This document shows, piece after piece, positions 1 to 9,504 of a stretch of 42,957 nt of DNA. The notes below the pieces were generated by a model. The model ran no database searches. It was not told the DNA's origin and saw nothing but the letters and a program-made list of their open reading frames with translations. Source of the stretch: Helicobacter monodelphidis (lineage in GTDB: Bacteria > Campylobacterota > Campylobacteria > Campylobacterales > Helicobacteraceae); NCBI RefSeq assembly GCF_003288845.1, contig NZ_NHYN01000015.1, positions 1 to 42,957 on the forward strand, read 5' to 3'. The position numbers and the translations under genes are program-made. Each line of letters starts with the position of its first letter. The stretch's first letter is position 1.

Positions 1-454
1 CAATAGTATAGGAATGGCAAAAAATGAAAGTGGCAAAAATATGTTTTTTATAGAGAGTTTTTAAGGGTTGAGTGTATTATTATAAAGGTTATAGACTCTA
101 TTTTAGTCTTTAAATGAAACTTAAATTGTCACAAAATTGGCACACTTTTATTAAAGCCTTTTACAGACTCCTATAATAGGCACTTTAAAGGAATAACACT
201 AAATCTGTTACCTACACTTGTAATATTTGTCAACTTATATTAATTATTATCTTATGGCTTTAAAATTTTAAAGATAGCCTATATATTGATGATATGAATT
301 TCGACTCATCGTAAATCTTGCAACTATTACCCATTTCATTAAAAAACTCTCTATTAAGCTGATAGGGGCATTGTATTCCAAAATATCTAGAAACCAGAAA
401 GAAAAATAGAAAATTCTAGGAGCAATCATCAAGGCAAAGAGCTACTGAGAAGCA
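1..454. other. intergenic stretch, no gene recognised
   Basis: No open frame of useful length, RNA gene or convincing repeat is visible. It is very AT-rich with a few promoter-like hexamers (for example TATAAT at about 173-178), but nothing downstream on the plus strand uses them. It lies just past the 3' end of the minus-strand tRNA cluster. Confidence 0.5.
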
Positions 455-542
455 TGGCCGGGAGAGAGGGATTCGAACCCCCGGAGGTGTTACCCTCAAC
501 GGTTTTCAAGACCGCCGCTTTCGACCACTCAGCCATCTCCCG
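455..542 (-). tRNA. tRNA-Ser (UGA)
   Basis: Reverse-strand cloverleaf. The acceptor stem CGGGAGA pairs with TCTCCCG, the anticodon is TGA in the loop between GGT and ACC arms, there is a long variable arm typical of tRNA-Ser, and a T-loop TTCGAAT. The 3' CCA is encoded (455-457 on the plus strand as TGG). It is the last gene of a four-tRNA cluster. Confidence 0.93.
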
Positions 543-568
543 CACTACAAACAATATCAAATAATCAC

Positions 569-643
569 TGGAGGCGACACCCAGATTCGAACTGGGGAAT
601 CAAGGCTTTGCAGGCCCACGCCTTACCACTTGGCTATGTCGCC
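569..643 (-). tRNA. tRNA-Cys (GCA)
   Basis: Reverse-strand cloverleaf with acceptor GGCGACA/TGTCGCC, anticodon GCA, T-loop TTCGAAT and encoded CCA. It lies 26 bases upstream, in transcription order, of tRNA-Ser and belongs to the same cluster. Confidence 0.93.
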
Positions 644-654
644 CTCTAAAATAA

Positions 655-741
655 TGGTGCCCAAGGCCGGACTTGAACCGGCACGGACACAATGTCCGAG
701 GGATTTTAAGTCCCTTGTGTCTACCATTCCACCACTCGGGC
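655..741 (-). tRNA. tRNA-Leu (UAA)
   Basis: Reverse-strand cloverleaf with acceptor GCCCGAG/CTTGGGC (one G-U pair), anticodon TAA, a long variable arm as expected for Leu, T-loop TTCAAGT and encoded CCA. It is the second gene of the cluster in transcription order. Confidence 0.93.
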
Positions 742-801
742 ATAAAACTTTCTAAAAACACAATCTACCTCATTGAATCTTTGGAAAGTTTTGATGATTT
801 T

Positions 802-876
802 TGGAGCGGGAGACGGGGATCGAACCCGCGGCCCCAACCTTGGCAAGGTTGTGCTCTACCACTGAGCTACTCCCGC
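802..876 (-). tRNA. tRNA-Gly (GCC)
   Basis: Reverse-strand cloverleaf with acceptor GCGGGAG/CTCCCGC, anticodon GCC, T-loop TTCGATC and encoded CCA. It is the first gene of the Gly-Leu-Cys-Ser tRNA transcription unit. Confidence 0.93.
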
Positions 877-912
877 TTAAAAATTTGAATCTGGAACAAC
901 TAAAGAATCGGG

Positions 913-918
913 ATTCTA
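913..918 (-). promoter_or_regulatory. probable -10 element of the tRNA cluster
   Basis: On the minus strand it reads TGC-TAGAAT, an extended -10 (TGn before the hexamer), about 37 bases upstream of the tRNA-Gly 5' end. No good -35 is seen, which is usual for Helicobacter sigma-80 promoters. Confidence 0.4.
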
Positions 919-965
919 GCATAAAAATTCTTAAAGAAATATTATACAAAAAAATAAAAATATAC

Positions 966-3900
966 TTATTGATTCTTTTTTGCTTTCAAGAAGAAAGAGA
1001 GTAGGCAAGGAATAACAAAAATTGTAATAACAGTTGAAAATCCCAATCCACCAAGAATCACAGCACCAAGTCCACGATAAATTTCACTTCCAGCACCTGG
1101 TGCAACAACCAAAGGCAACATTCCAAATAAAGAAGTCAAAGTACTCATATAAATAGGGCGAATCCTTACGCGTACCGCATCAATAATGCCCTCTTTAACT
1201 GCCATTCCATATAGTCGCACATTATGCAAAGACTGATAAACAATCAAAATCGCATTATTGACAACAATCCCTACCAGAATAATAAAGCCAAGCATTGTTA
1301 AGACATCAAGAGATTGTGGCACAAGAAAATAATTTACAAGCCAAATTCCTAACACACCTCCTGCAACCGCTAAAGGAACGGTAAATAATATAATTAATGG
1401 ATAAATAAAATGTTCATATAAAGCTGCCATCAAGAGATAAATAATCAACACGGCAAGCAAAAATCCATATTGCAAAGCAAGGCGAATCTTTGTCAGTTTA
1501 TCCGCATTTCCGCTTAAATGAATCTGGTTATCACCTAAGGCATTCTCCGCCTTTAAAGAATCTAGCACTTCTGTTTGAATAATCTCCATTGCTTGTTCTA
1601 ATGGTATATGCTCTGGAGGAGACACGATCAATGTAATTGTACGGTTGCGTTCAAAATGCCGAATTTCAGAAGTTCCATATTCCAAACGTTGCATAGAGAG
1701 GCTGGAAATAGGGACAATACCGCCATCAGGTGTGTAAATGGAAGCATTATACAATTCCTCTGGGCTTTTTAGAATCTCTGAATGTGCCTTAAGAATCAAA
1801 TCAATACTTTGTCGCCCTTCTTCTTTATATTCAGAAATTTTACGCCCATCCATCAGCACATCTAAAGCGATTCCGAACTCTTTTGCACTCAAACCAACAG
1901 CTTTCAATCGCTCACTAATCGGATAAAAATTAATCTCTGGATACAAGACTTCAAGGCTTGGAGTTGCACGAATCTGCGTTCCTTCTCCTAAAAATTTCTG
2001 GATATTCTCTTGCAATACCTGTGCAGTTGTGATGATAGATTCTAAATTGTAACCACTAATATCCACATCAATTTCTCGTCCTCCACCACCTCTTGCAAAT
2101 ACACCCGGCTGACTCACAGAGCCACTCATACCTGGAATATTCGCCATACTTTCACGCAATAAAGGAATTAATGTAGCCGGACGACTAGGGTCACTACTAC
2201 GAACAGTAAAACGCATCGTGCTTTCACTTCCAATAAAATAAAGTTGGCTGATGGCAGGGATTGTTGCATTTCCCTCAAAGCCTTCTTTTTCGAAATAATC
2301 CTTTGTGTAATCAAAAATCATTCTTCCTACATTCAAACGTTCTTCATAAGAAGTGCCAGGCGGTGGATTCAACCTTGCAACAAGTAAGTTTTGATTACCC
2401 TTAGGCAAATATTCCATTTTAGGAAAAAGCAAATAACTCAAAATACAAGAAAAAAGTGTGAATGCAACAATAGTTAATAAACGCGAAAAAAGATTCTTCA
2501 TTGCTAATCGTACAAAAAACATAATCATCTCTACAAGCATATTTCCAAAAGATATGATTTTATCAGAAATAATTTTACCGATTGTTTTTGATTTTTCTTT
2601 TTTATTTTTTATTTTATCCAGCATCAGAAGTGTTTGATAACTTAATGTTGGAATCACAATAATAGAAACAAACAGCGAGAAGCATACTGCTGCACTTGCA
2701 GTAATCGCAATATCCCTAAAAAGTTGTCCTGCTTCATCTTTTATTGTAATCACAGGAATAAAAATAGCAATAGTAGTGAGAACAGAGGCAATTAATCCTC
2801 CCAACACTTCTTTTGTACCATCTCGCACAGCTTCCAAAGAATTTTTACCTAAACTTTTATGTCTCTCAATATTTTCAAGTACAACAATCGCTGAATCAAC
2901 AAGCATACCCACCGCAAAAGAAACCCCCGCCATAGAAATTACATTCAGGGTGCGTCCCAAAGATGCCATCACCATAAATGTGCCAAAGATACTCAAAGGC
3001 ATTGCGATAGCAATTGTTAAAGTAGAAGTCAATGAACGTAAAAAAACAAATAAAACCAAACAAGCAAGAATTGCACCCGTCAAGATATTACTTTGAACAA
3101 GATTAATTGCCTCAACAATATAATCTCTCTGGTCACTCATCCATTCCAGATAAAGCCCATTGTTCTTTAAAATCCCATTATTAAGTTTATGGAAAACCTC
3201 TTCAACAGCATTTGTCAACTCAAGTGTATTTGCATCGCTTGTCGGTTTAATACCCACACCAAGACTTGTTTGAAAATTATGCAAAGTTACAGTACTAGGA
3301 CTCTCAAAACCAGCACGAACAATCGCAATATCACTGATTTTAATGCGTCGACGTCCATCGCCCCAAACAATTGTTTCAGCGACAGCCTCTGGTGTCTTAT
3401 ATTCTGCTACGCTACGAACACGATACGCCTTTTGCCCATAGTTCATTGTTCCAGCTGCAATATTGATATTTGCATTCTCAAGGGCATTGATTACATCTGA
3501 AATTCTTAAATCATAGGCTGCAAGTTTTTGAGAATCAAGGATAATATGCATCTCACGGTCTTCACCACCGGGCATATCTACTTCTGCAACACCCGGAATA
3601 CGTTCAAAGTAGGCGGCAATTTCTTCATTAAAAAAAGTGCGGTACTCACGCACATTTTCATCAGAATTAATCGTTTTTAATATCATATAAACAACAGCTT
3701 CAACATCTTCTCCTGTTGCACGAATAATTGGGCGGTCGATATCATCAGGATAGCCCTTCACTTCGCTAAGTTTATTGCTTACATCCAACATTGCTTGATT
3801 TAAAGGTGTAGAGATAGAGAATTCTAAAGTTAAACGTCCACTACCATTGCGCGAACGCGACTCCATACTCTCCAAACCATCTAAACCTTTTAAGACATTC

Positions 3901-4097
3901 TCTTGCCGTTCAATAATTTCGCGTTCAATTTCATAAGGAGTTGCACCGCTCCAACTTGTAGAAATGCTGATGATAGGACGCGTTACCTTAGGAGTAAGTT
4001 GATAAGGCATTGTCATTAATGCCATAAAACCGAATAATACAAGCAATATCATACCCACAATCACAACAACAGGACGGCGAATATATTCTTCAATCAT
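966..4097 (-). CDS. RND multidrug efflux pump, inner-membrane subunit (AcrB/HAE family)
   Basis: The 1043-residue protein has the length and layout of AcrB-type pumps: an N-terminal TM anchor (about residues 9-29), a large periplasmic porter domain, a TM block near residues 340-480, a second periplasmic half and a final TM block. The TM4 proton-relay motif reads GMLVDSAIVVLENIER, with D401 kept and Ser at the second Asp of AcrB. The TM10 segment has VGIVVNNAILIV where AcrB has Lys. It should export toxic amphiphiles using the proton gradient. No periplasmic adaptor gene is adjacent, so the partner must come from elsewhere (a TolC-like gene lies at 23.6 kb). The gene starts 12 bases after pdxJ and is probably co-transcribed with it. 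Confidence 0.9.
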   Translation of the reverse strand: MIEEYIRRPVVVIVGMILLVLFGFMALMTMPYQLTPKVTRPIISISTSWSGATPYEIEREIIERQENVLKGLDGLESMESRSRNGSGRLTLEFSISTPLNQAMLDVSNKLSEVKGYPDDIDRPIIRATGEDVEAVVYMILKTINSDENVREYRTFFNEEIAAYFERIPGVAEVDMPGGEDREMHIILDSQKLAAYDLRISDVINALENANINIAAGTMNYGQKAYRVRSVAEYKTPEAVAETIVWGDGRRRIKISDIAIVRAGFESPSTVTLHNFQTSLGVGIKPTSDANTLELTNAVEEVFHKLNNGILKNNGLYLEWMSDQRDYIVEAINLVQSNILTGAILACLVLFVFLRSLTSTLTIAIAMPLSIFGTFMVMASLGRTLNVISMAGVSFAVGMLVDSAIVVLENIERHKSLGKNSLEAVRDGTKEVLGGLIASVLTTIAIFIPVITIKDEAGQLFRDIAITASAAVCFSLFVSIIVIPTLSYQTLLMLDKIKNKKEKSKTIGKIISDKIISFGNMLVEMIMFFVRLAMKNLFSRLLTIVAFTLFSCILSYLLFPKMEYLPKGNQNLLVARLNPPPGTSYEERLNVGRMIFDYTKDYFEKEGFEGNATIPAISQLYFIGSESTMRFTVRSSDPSRPATLIPLLRESMANIPGMSGSVSQPGVFARGGGGREIDVDISGYNLESIITTAQVLQENIQKFLGEGTQIRATPSLEVLYPEINFYPISERLKAVGLSAKEFGIALDVLMDGRKISEYKEEGRQSIDLILKAHSEILKSPEELYNASIYTPDGGIVPISSLSMQRLEYGTSEIRHFERNRTITLIVSPPEHIPLEQAMEIIQTEVLDSLKAENALGDNQIHLSGNADKLTKIRLALQYGFLLAVLIIYLLMAALYEHFIYPLIILFTVPLAVAGGVLGIWLVNYFLVPQSLDVLTMLGFIILVGIVVNNAILIVYQSLHNVRLYGMAVKEGIIDAVRVRIRPIYMSTLTSLFGMLPLVVAPGAGSEIYRGLGAVILGGLGFSTVITIFVIPCLLSFFLKAKKNQ

Positions 4098-4109
4098 TTA
4101 ACATTCTTG

Positions 4110-4904
4110 CTAATAAAATTTTGGATATTTAAACTGCTCAATAATCTCTTCTGTTGCTCTTTGCAACCCCACAAAAACTGCTCTTGAAATAATGCTATGC
4201 CCTATATTTAATTCTTGAATTTCAGCAATTGAAATAATCGGTTTCAAATTTTCTTTATTCAATCCATGCCCCGCTGCAACAAACAAGCCAATATCCTTTG
4301 CCTCCCTAGCCATTTGTGCAAGATTTTTAATTTCTTGCGTTAAAAGCGTATGCAACTCTTGTCGCGATAGTTCAAACTCCCTAATGCTATGTTTTGTTAA
4401 GGCAAGATTGCTGTGTAGCATCAAAAAAAGATTAGCGTATCGTCCTGTGTGAAACTCAACCTTTGGACACTGAATTTGCTTGGCTAATTGCAACATCTCT
4501 GAATGTGGGTCAATAAACAATGAAGGTAGAATATCGGCTTGCTTAATTATTTGAATAATTTTTGCAATTTGGTCTGTTTTAACCTTAAGATTTAAGCCAC
4601 CCTCTGTCGTAATTTCCTCTCTTTTTTCAGGGACAAGTGTGATAGAGTGTGGACGTAAAGAACAAAGATATTCTATGATATCTGGCTGAATTGAAGATTC
4701 TACGTTGACGGGCAGAGGGGAACATTCAATAATTTTTGCAACATCAACATCATCAATATGTCGCCTATCTTCACGCAAATGAATTGTGATTTGATTAGCA
4801 CCTGCATTCCTTAAGTACGCTATAGCTTCAAGTGGTTCTGGCTCATTGATTCTCCTTGCCTCCCTTAAAGTTGCGATATGGTCGATATTCACACCCAAAC
4901 GCAT
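4110..4904 (-). CDS. pdxJ: pyridoxine 5'-phosphate synthase
   Basis: PdxJ condenses 1-deoxyxylulose 5-phosphate with 3-amino-2-oxopropyl phosphate to form pyridoxine 5'-phosphate, the last step of DXP-dependent vitamin B6 synthesis. The protein opens with MRLGVNIDHIATLREAR, the typical PdxJ N-terminus, and continues with ITIHLREDRRHI and PVNVE on a TIM-barrel pattern. I chose the ATG at 4904 because AAGGGGAA lies just upstream and because a longer reading to 4940 would add 12 residues absent from the family. The resulting 264 residues fit the family. It lies 10 bases after the alcohol dehydrogenase stop. Confidence 0.95.
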   Translation of the reverse strand: MRLGVNIDHIATLREARRINEPEPLEAIAYLRNAGANQITIHLREDRRHIDDVDVAKIIECSPLPVNVESSIQPDIIEYLCSLRPHSITLVPEKREEITTEGGLNLKVKTDQIAKIIQIIKQADILPSLFIDPHSEMLQLAKQIQCPKVEFHTGRYANLFLMLHSNLALTKHSIREFELSRQELHTLLTQEIKNLAQMAREAKDIGLFVAAGHGLNKENLKPIISIAEIQELNIGHSIISRAVFVGLQRATEEIIEQFKYPKFY

Positions 4905-4914
4905 AGTTCCCCTT

Positions 4915-6006
4915 TCAGTTTTGTAAACTTGCCATATCAATCACATAACGGAATTTTGCCTTTCCATTCGTGAGATTCTCATACGCCTGGTTAATATCAT
5001 TTACTCCAATAATTTCTGTCTCTGGATAAATCCTGTGCTTTAAAGAAAAATCAAGCATTTCTTGTGTCTCTTTCATTCCACCAATCAAAGAACCATAAAC
5101 CTTTTTACCTGCGGCAAAAACAAGACGCGTTAAATCAATATGAGTTTTAAGCTCCACTGGCGGAAGTCCAACAATCGCCATTTCACCACCAAATTCTAGT
5201 AAATCAATGTAGCTATTCACATCATAGCCTGTTGGAATGGTAGAAATAAGAAAATTGAAACGTTCCTTGCATTCTTGTGTGCTTACATAAAGTGCTTTTG
5301 CACCAAGCTGAATTGCCTCATCTCTTTTTTTGTCATTGCGTGCAAAAACACTCACTTCAGCACCCATCTGTAACGCATATTTCATCGCCATCACACCAAG
5401 TCCTCCAAATCCTGCAACGGCAACTTTATCGCCCTTTTTAACTCCGCTGAATTTTAAAGGAGAATAGGTTGTAATCCCTGCACAAAGCAAAGGAGCAACT
5501 TTCTCCAAAGGTGCATTTTGGGGAACATTCACAGCAAATTTTTCATGGACCACAATATTATTAGAATAACCGCCATAAGTTGGTTCATTATCATGAAAAC
5601 AATCTTTACAATCATAGGTAAAAATTGTTTTTGCATTCTGACAAAATTGCTCCTGACTTCTCTTACAAGCCTCGCATTCACCACAACTATTCACCATACA
5701 ACCCACGCCCGCATAATCACCAACTTTAAATTTACTCACCTGACTACCCACTGCAACAACTTTTCCTGCAATCTCGTGTCCTGGCACCATTGGATAAATA
5801 CCCTGACGCCATTCACTACGTGCAGAATGGATATCACTATGACAAATTCCAGCAAATAAAATTTCAATCAAAATATCATTTTCACCCAAGGCATGACGCG
5901 AAAATAAAAATGGCTTAAAAGTGTCGTTTTTATGGTTAACAGCGTAGCCTTTTGCGGTGATTCTTCTCCCTTCTTTTACTTCTTGTAAATTATCCTGCAA
6001 TAACAT
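4915..6006 (-). CDS. NADP-dependent zinc alcohol dehydrogenase, cinnamyl-alcohol dehydrogenase (YahK/HP1104-like) type
   Basis: Medium-chain dehydrogenase of 363 residues. Visible motifs are the catalytic zinc site (AGICHSDIHS, then GHEIAGKVVAVG), a structural zinc cluster (CGECEACKRSQEQFC) and the nucleotide-binding GFGGLGVMAMKYA. It probably interconverts aldehydes and alcohols in the cytoplasm; H. pylori has a well-known relative. Start: ATG at 6006 with AAGGAG seven bases upstream. Promoter TTGCAT-N17-TATAAT lies just before it, so this looks like the first gene of the unit ADH-pdxJ-RND pump. Confidence 0.93.
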   Translation of the reverse strand: MLLQDNLQEVKEGRRITAKGYAVNHKNDTFKPFLFSRHALGENDILIEILFAGICHSDIHSARSEWRQGIYPMVPGHEIAGKVVAVGSQVSKFKVGDYAGVGCMVNSCGECEACKRSQEQFCQNAKTIFTYDCKDCFHDNEPTYGGYSNNIVVHEKFAVNVPQNAPLEKVAPLLCAGITTYSPLKFSGVKKGDKVAVAGFGGLGVMAMKYALQMGAEVSVFARNDKKRDEAIQLGAKALYVSTQECKERFNFLISTIPTGYDVNSYIDLLEFGGEMAIVGLPPVELKTHIDLTRLVFAAGKKVYGSLIGGMKETQEMLDFSLKHRIYPETEIIGVNDINQAYENLTNGKAKFRYVIDMASLQN

Positions 6007-6032
6007 TTTAGCTCCTTTTGGGTTTTTTGAAA

Positions 6033-6061
6033 ATTATACAAAATCATCACTAAGAATGCAA
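6033..6061 (-). promoter_or_regulatory. sigma-70-type promoter of the alcohol dehydrogenase unit
   Basis: Minus-strand TTGCAT (6056-6061), a 17-base spacer and TATAAT (6033-6038) preceded by TG. Transcription would start near 6026, about 20 bases before the ATG. Confidence 0.6.
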
Positions 6062-6083
6062 GAATTAGTATCCGAGTACCCAC

Positions 6084-7565
6084 TTACATTGAGTCTTGAT
6101 GGTTTATTTTAAAGGCATATAAATCACGATTTTCAATTTGCAATTCTTTGATATGTTGCTCTAATTTATTTAGATTTTCCTTCAATAATTGATTCTCAAC
6201 ATTTAAACGATCAATTAAAGTTGCATTTTCACTTGACTCTATCTCAAGCTCCTCCTTTTCTTGAATTAACTGTTGTAACTCCTCTTGAACAGCCTGCTTT
6301 GCTTTTTGTGCAAAATCTTCTAATTCTTCTTTTGCTTTTTCTTTGTAAAGATTAAATTCATTCACTTTTTCACTCAAACTACCTCTTAAACTTGATATAG
6401 TTTGCTCCATCTTAGCAATTTGTTCATACAATTTTTTATATTCCTTTTCTTTTAAAGTCAATTCTTCTTTAAGATTTGCAATTTGTGTTTCTTTTTTCGA
6501 AATTTCAAGAATATCGCGTGCGATAAGCATACTTGCAAGATTTAAAGTATCCTCATCGCGATATTTCTGTTTCACCAAATCAAGAGATTCTTTCAAGCTC
6601 AACCCCTCATCAATCTGTGTACGAATATAAGTATATGCCTCTTTCGCATTCTCTTTTGCTTTTTGCAATCGCATATGGAATTTTTCTAATTCTTTAGCAT
6701 TATAATATTCAAAGCCCTTTTCAAAATACTCATCAAAAGAATCTTCTAACTGCATTCTGAATTGCGTTGTTGATGCCTGCATTAACTTTTGCTCTAAAGA
6801 TTCTACCGCTAAAGAATCTCTTGTTTTTGCTTTTTGTGCCCTTAATTCTTCTTTTGCCTTTTCTTTGATGGCTAATCGATTTTGCTTTGCTTGCACAATA
6901 TCTGCCGCTGCAACAATATTGTCAATACTTGCACCAACACCGGTTACATAAGTATATAAAAATTGACAATGGGGTAATTTTTGTGCGATTTCTAAACATA
7001 AACCACTCAAAATAAAATTAATATCGCGACTATTTTTGATACCATCTTTCAAATTATAGGCATTTCTTGCCGTATAAATACCTATACGTTCACCCTCGTC
7101 AAAATAACCTCGACGACTATAATTTAAGATTAATTCAAAACCCTGAATCCTCCTAAAATCTAAGAAGGAACGTGTCGTGCAATGAAAGAAAATATCTTGC
7201 AATATCTCTTGACACTCAGAATCACATTCTTGCATATCAAAACGCAATGTCGCAATTTCTACTTCCTGCATAGAAGTTAACCCCCGACCCTTCAAAGCAG
7301 TCGCAAGACGAAAATCAAATTGTGCAATATCTTGTTTAAAAATCTGTGCCAACCTTTCTAAAATATCGGCAGCTTGTTGCTTTGTCTCATAAATACTATT
7401 TGTTTCCTCCCATGTAAGATGATATTTTTCAAAAAACTCTTCATATTCTTGATTATCACCATTCCAAAACACCCTCAAAGCAGAAATGGGTGTTTGCCAC
7501 AAGTCAATCAAACGCACAGATTCTTCAGATTCTCTACTAATGTTAATACGAATAGTATTCATCAT
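6084..7565 (-). CDS. coiled-coil protein of unknown function
   Basis: I do not recognise a named family. The N-terminal 230 residues look globular; from about residue 235 to 485 the sequence is almost entirely charged heptad-like coiled coil, with long runs of Glu, Lys, Gln and Leu. There is no signal peptide or membrane segment, so it is probably cytoplasmic and possibly a structural or scaffolding protein. The frame can be extended upstream to a GTG at 7619, but that start has no ribosome site. AAGGA stands just before two consecutive ATGs (7565 and 7562), and I prefer one of these. It stands alone between the dehydrogenase and the phosphatase. Confidence 0.75.
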   Translation of the reverse strand: MMNTIRINISRESEESVRLIDLWQTPISALRVFWNGDNQEYEEFFEKYHLTWEETNSIYETKQQAADILERLAQIFKQDIAQFDFRLATALKGRGLTSMQEVEIATLRFDMQECDSECQEILQDIFFHCTTRSFLDFRRIQGFELILNYSRRGYFDEGERIGIYTARNAYNLKDGIKNSRDINFILSGLCLEIAQKLPHCQFLYTYVTGVGASIDNIVAAADIVQAKQNRLAIKEKAKEELRAQKAKTRDSLAVESLEQKLMQASTTQFRMQLEDSFDEYFEKGFEYYNAKELEKFHMRLQKAKENAKEAYTYIRTQIDEGLSLKESLDLVKQKYRDEDTLNLASMLIARDILEISKKETQIANLKEELTLKEKEYKKLYEQIAKMEQTISSLRGSLSEKVNEFNLYKEKAKEELEDFAQKAKQAVQEELQQLIQEKEELEIESSENATLIDRLNVENQLLKENLNKLEQHIKELQIENRDLYAFKINHQDSM

Positions 7566-7640
7566 TTTCCTTATTGAAGCATTATTTGTTTCTAATTCTT
7601 TTAGAACAATTATACTCACAAAATCTTAATTAGCAACTTG

Positions 7641-9338
7641 CTATAATTCTACATCTAACGCTCGAATAATTCCAAAAAAGACTTCCGTATTATCCATAAC
7701 GCCCTTAAAATATTCACTTCCAACGCCATCAGCCATCAAAATCACATCATCTGCTGCATGCACTTCCTCCAATTCTGATTCTGGAATATTACCCTTATAC
7801 TCTTCACCATTTGAATGAGGATTTGCAATATATTTATGTCCTTCCCTTTTAGTTGGGCTAACAGGAATCTCACGCAAATGATAATTTGCCTTGTAATCAG
7901 GGTGGTTTGCATATTGCACAGCTAAGGTTACCTCTGGGTTTGGATTGTCTGGGTATCCATCTCCATTTTTATCCTCAAAAGTTGGAAAAACAGCACGACC
8001 ATAAACCCTTACCGCCTCACGTCCGGTCTTGCCATCCTTTTCATGATATGTTCCAGTAATACTAGCCCCATGTGCATGGTCAGCTACGACAATCACAAGC
8101 GTATTTTTATCATTTTTTGCAAATTCCATTGCCTTAGCAACAGCTTTATCTAATTCAATTGTATCATATGTCGCACGTTGCCAGTCCATATTATGTAACT
8201 GTTTATCAATGCTTGCAGCTTCAACAAGCAAAAAAAACCCGTTTGGGCTTTGGCTTAATTTCTGCAGTGCAATTTCTGTCATTTCAACTAAACTAGGTTG
8301 ATTATCAAAATCTTTTAACACTTTATCATTTTTGAGAATCTCTCTATCCAGAAAAACATTTAGATTACCATAATGAAAAAATCCGGCTAATTTATCTGAA
8401 TACTTACTTTTAGATAATAATTCTTTTTGATTAAAAACAACATTATAACCCTTATCTTTAAGTTCCTGAATCAAATTGCGTTCATCGTCACGTCTGGAAT
8501 TTGCTTGACTTTTTGGGATAAAATATCTAAGCCCACCACCTAACAAAACATCAGGAGCAGATTCCAATAAATCAAGAGCAATACGATTTGAATTAAACCT
8601 TTGCCTTGTATGGGAAATAAACGCTGCTGGAGTCGCATCTGTAACACTTGCAGTTGTAACAATCCCTATCTGCATTTTCTTAGAACGTTTAAGAATTTCG
8701 GTTAAGTTCTCAACTTTTGGATCATCAAATGGATCTTTTGTCGCGTTTTCATATATGCCAATAGCACCAACAACACTCTTATGCCCCGTCGCATACGCTG
8801 AAGCACTATTAGCTGAATCTGTAGTTAGAGAATCATAACCTGAAGTCGTGATTAAAGCCATTCTATCAAGATTCTCCATTGCTAACACATCTTTATATTT
8901 ACCCTCAACAATCCCTTTAGAAAGAATTCTAGCCATTTGCTTAGCCTGCAAACTCATACCATCGCCAATCAATAAAATAACATTTTTTGCATTCTTAGAG
9001 ATTTGTGGTTGCACAACTTCATAATGAACAAGCGACTCTACCTGTCCACTTTGTGCTTTAATGACAAATTCACCTTCTTTTTCAAAAGAAACCTCGTTAA
9101 TGCGGTAGGATAAAATACCATTTTCCTCCCAAATATACGGAGTTTTCCGAAAAAATTCTTCCGCTTTTACTCCATTAATACTAACTGCTAATGGGTTTTT
9201 AGGAGCATTTTTCATTTCAACTAAAAAATCAAACTTTTGCCCAACTAGGAATTTAGCTTGATTGATAGGTAAAATCCGCATTTCCCATGCAAAACACAAA
9301 CCACCAAACACACAAAATGCAAAGATTATTCTCAACAT
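7641..9338 (-). CDS. secreted alkaline phosphatase (PhoA family) with extra N-terminal domain
   Basis: It has a Sec signal peptide (MLRIIFAFCVFGGLCFA) and is predicted periplasmic. The phosphatase core begins near residue 118. IGDGM carries the metal-binding Asp, TTDSANSAS carries the nucleophile Ser175 (compare Asp-Ser-Ala of E. coli PhoA), and TDATPAAF, DKQLHNMD, VVADHAHG and a late HAADD supply further metal ligands. It removes phosphate from monoesters. Oddities are an N-terminal region of about 90 residues before the core, probably a beta-sandwich, and a calcium-loop-like DKNGDGYPDN in the middle. Start ATG 9338 has AGGAGG seven bases upstream. Confidence 0.9.
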   Translation of the reverse strand: MLRIIFAFCVFGGLCFAWEMRILPINQAKFLVGQKFDFLVEMKNAPKNPLAVSINGVKAEEFFRKTPYIWEENGILSYRINEVSFEKEGEFVIKAQSGQVESLVHYEVVQPQISKNAKNVILLIGDGMSLQAKQMARILSKGIVEGKYKDVLAMENLDRMALITTSGYDSLTTDSANSASAYATGHKSVVGAIGIYENATKDPFDDPKVENLTEILKRSKKMQIGIVTTASVTDATPAAFISHTRQRFNSNRIALDLLESAPDVLLGGGLRYFIPKSQANSRRDDERNLIQELKDKGYNVVFNQKELLSKSKYSDKLAGFFHYGNLNVFLDREILKNDKVLKDFDNQPSLVEMTEIALQKLSQSPNGFFLLVEAASIDKQLHNMDWQRATYDTIELDKAVAKAMEFAKNDKNTLVIVVADHAHGASITGTYHEKDGKTGREAVRVYGRAVFPTFEDKNGDGYPDNPNPEVTLAVQYANHPDYKANYHLREIPVSPTKREGHKYIANPHSNGEEYKGNIPESELEEVHAADDVILMADGVGSEYFKGVMDNTEVFFGIIRALDVEL

Positions 9339-9368
9339 TGATTGCCTCCTGCTGAATCATAATCGAAA

Positions 9369-9374
9369 ATTATA
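9369..9374 (-). promoter_or_regulatory. -10 element of the alkaline phosphatase gene
   Basis: Minus-strand TATAAT about 31 bases before the start codon; no clear -35 or phosphate-box sequence is seen. Confidence 0.45.
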
Positions 9375-9504
9375 AGGGTATTTTGTAAATTTCTATTATG
9401 GTTTTTTGTTAAGTTTTTGTCAAAATTCCATTCCAAAAAATTTGCCATAATCGCTTATCTTCAAGATTTAATAGAGTAGAATTTGCAAAAATATCATCTC
9501 CTTA

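Noticed and set aside
673-1004. Two short open frames on the plus strand over the tRNA-Leu and tRNA-Gly genes
   Set aside because: They are translations of tRNA genes on the opposite strand.
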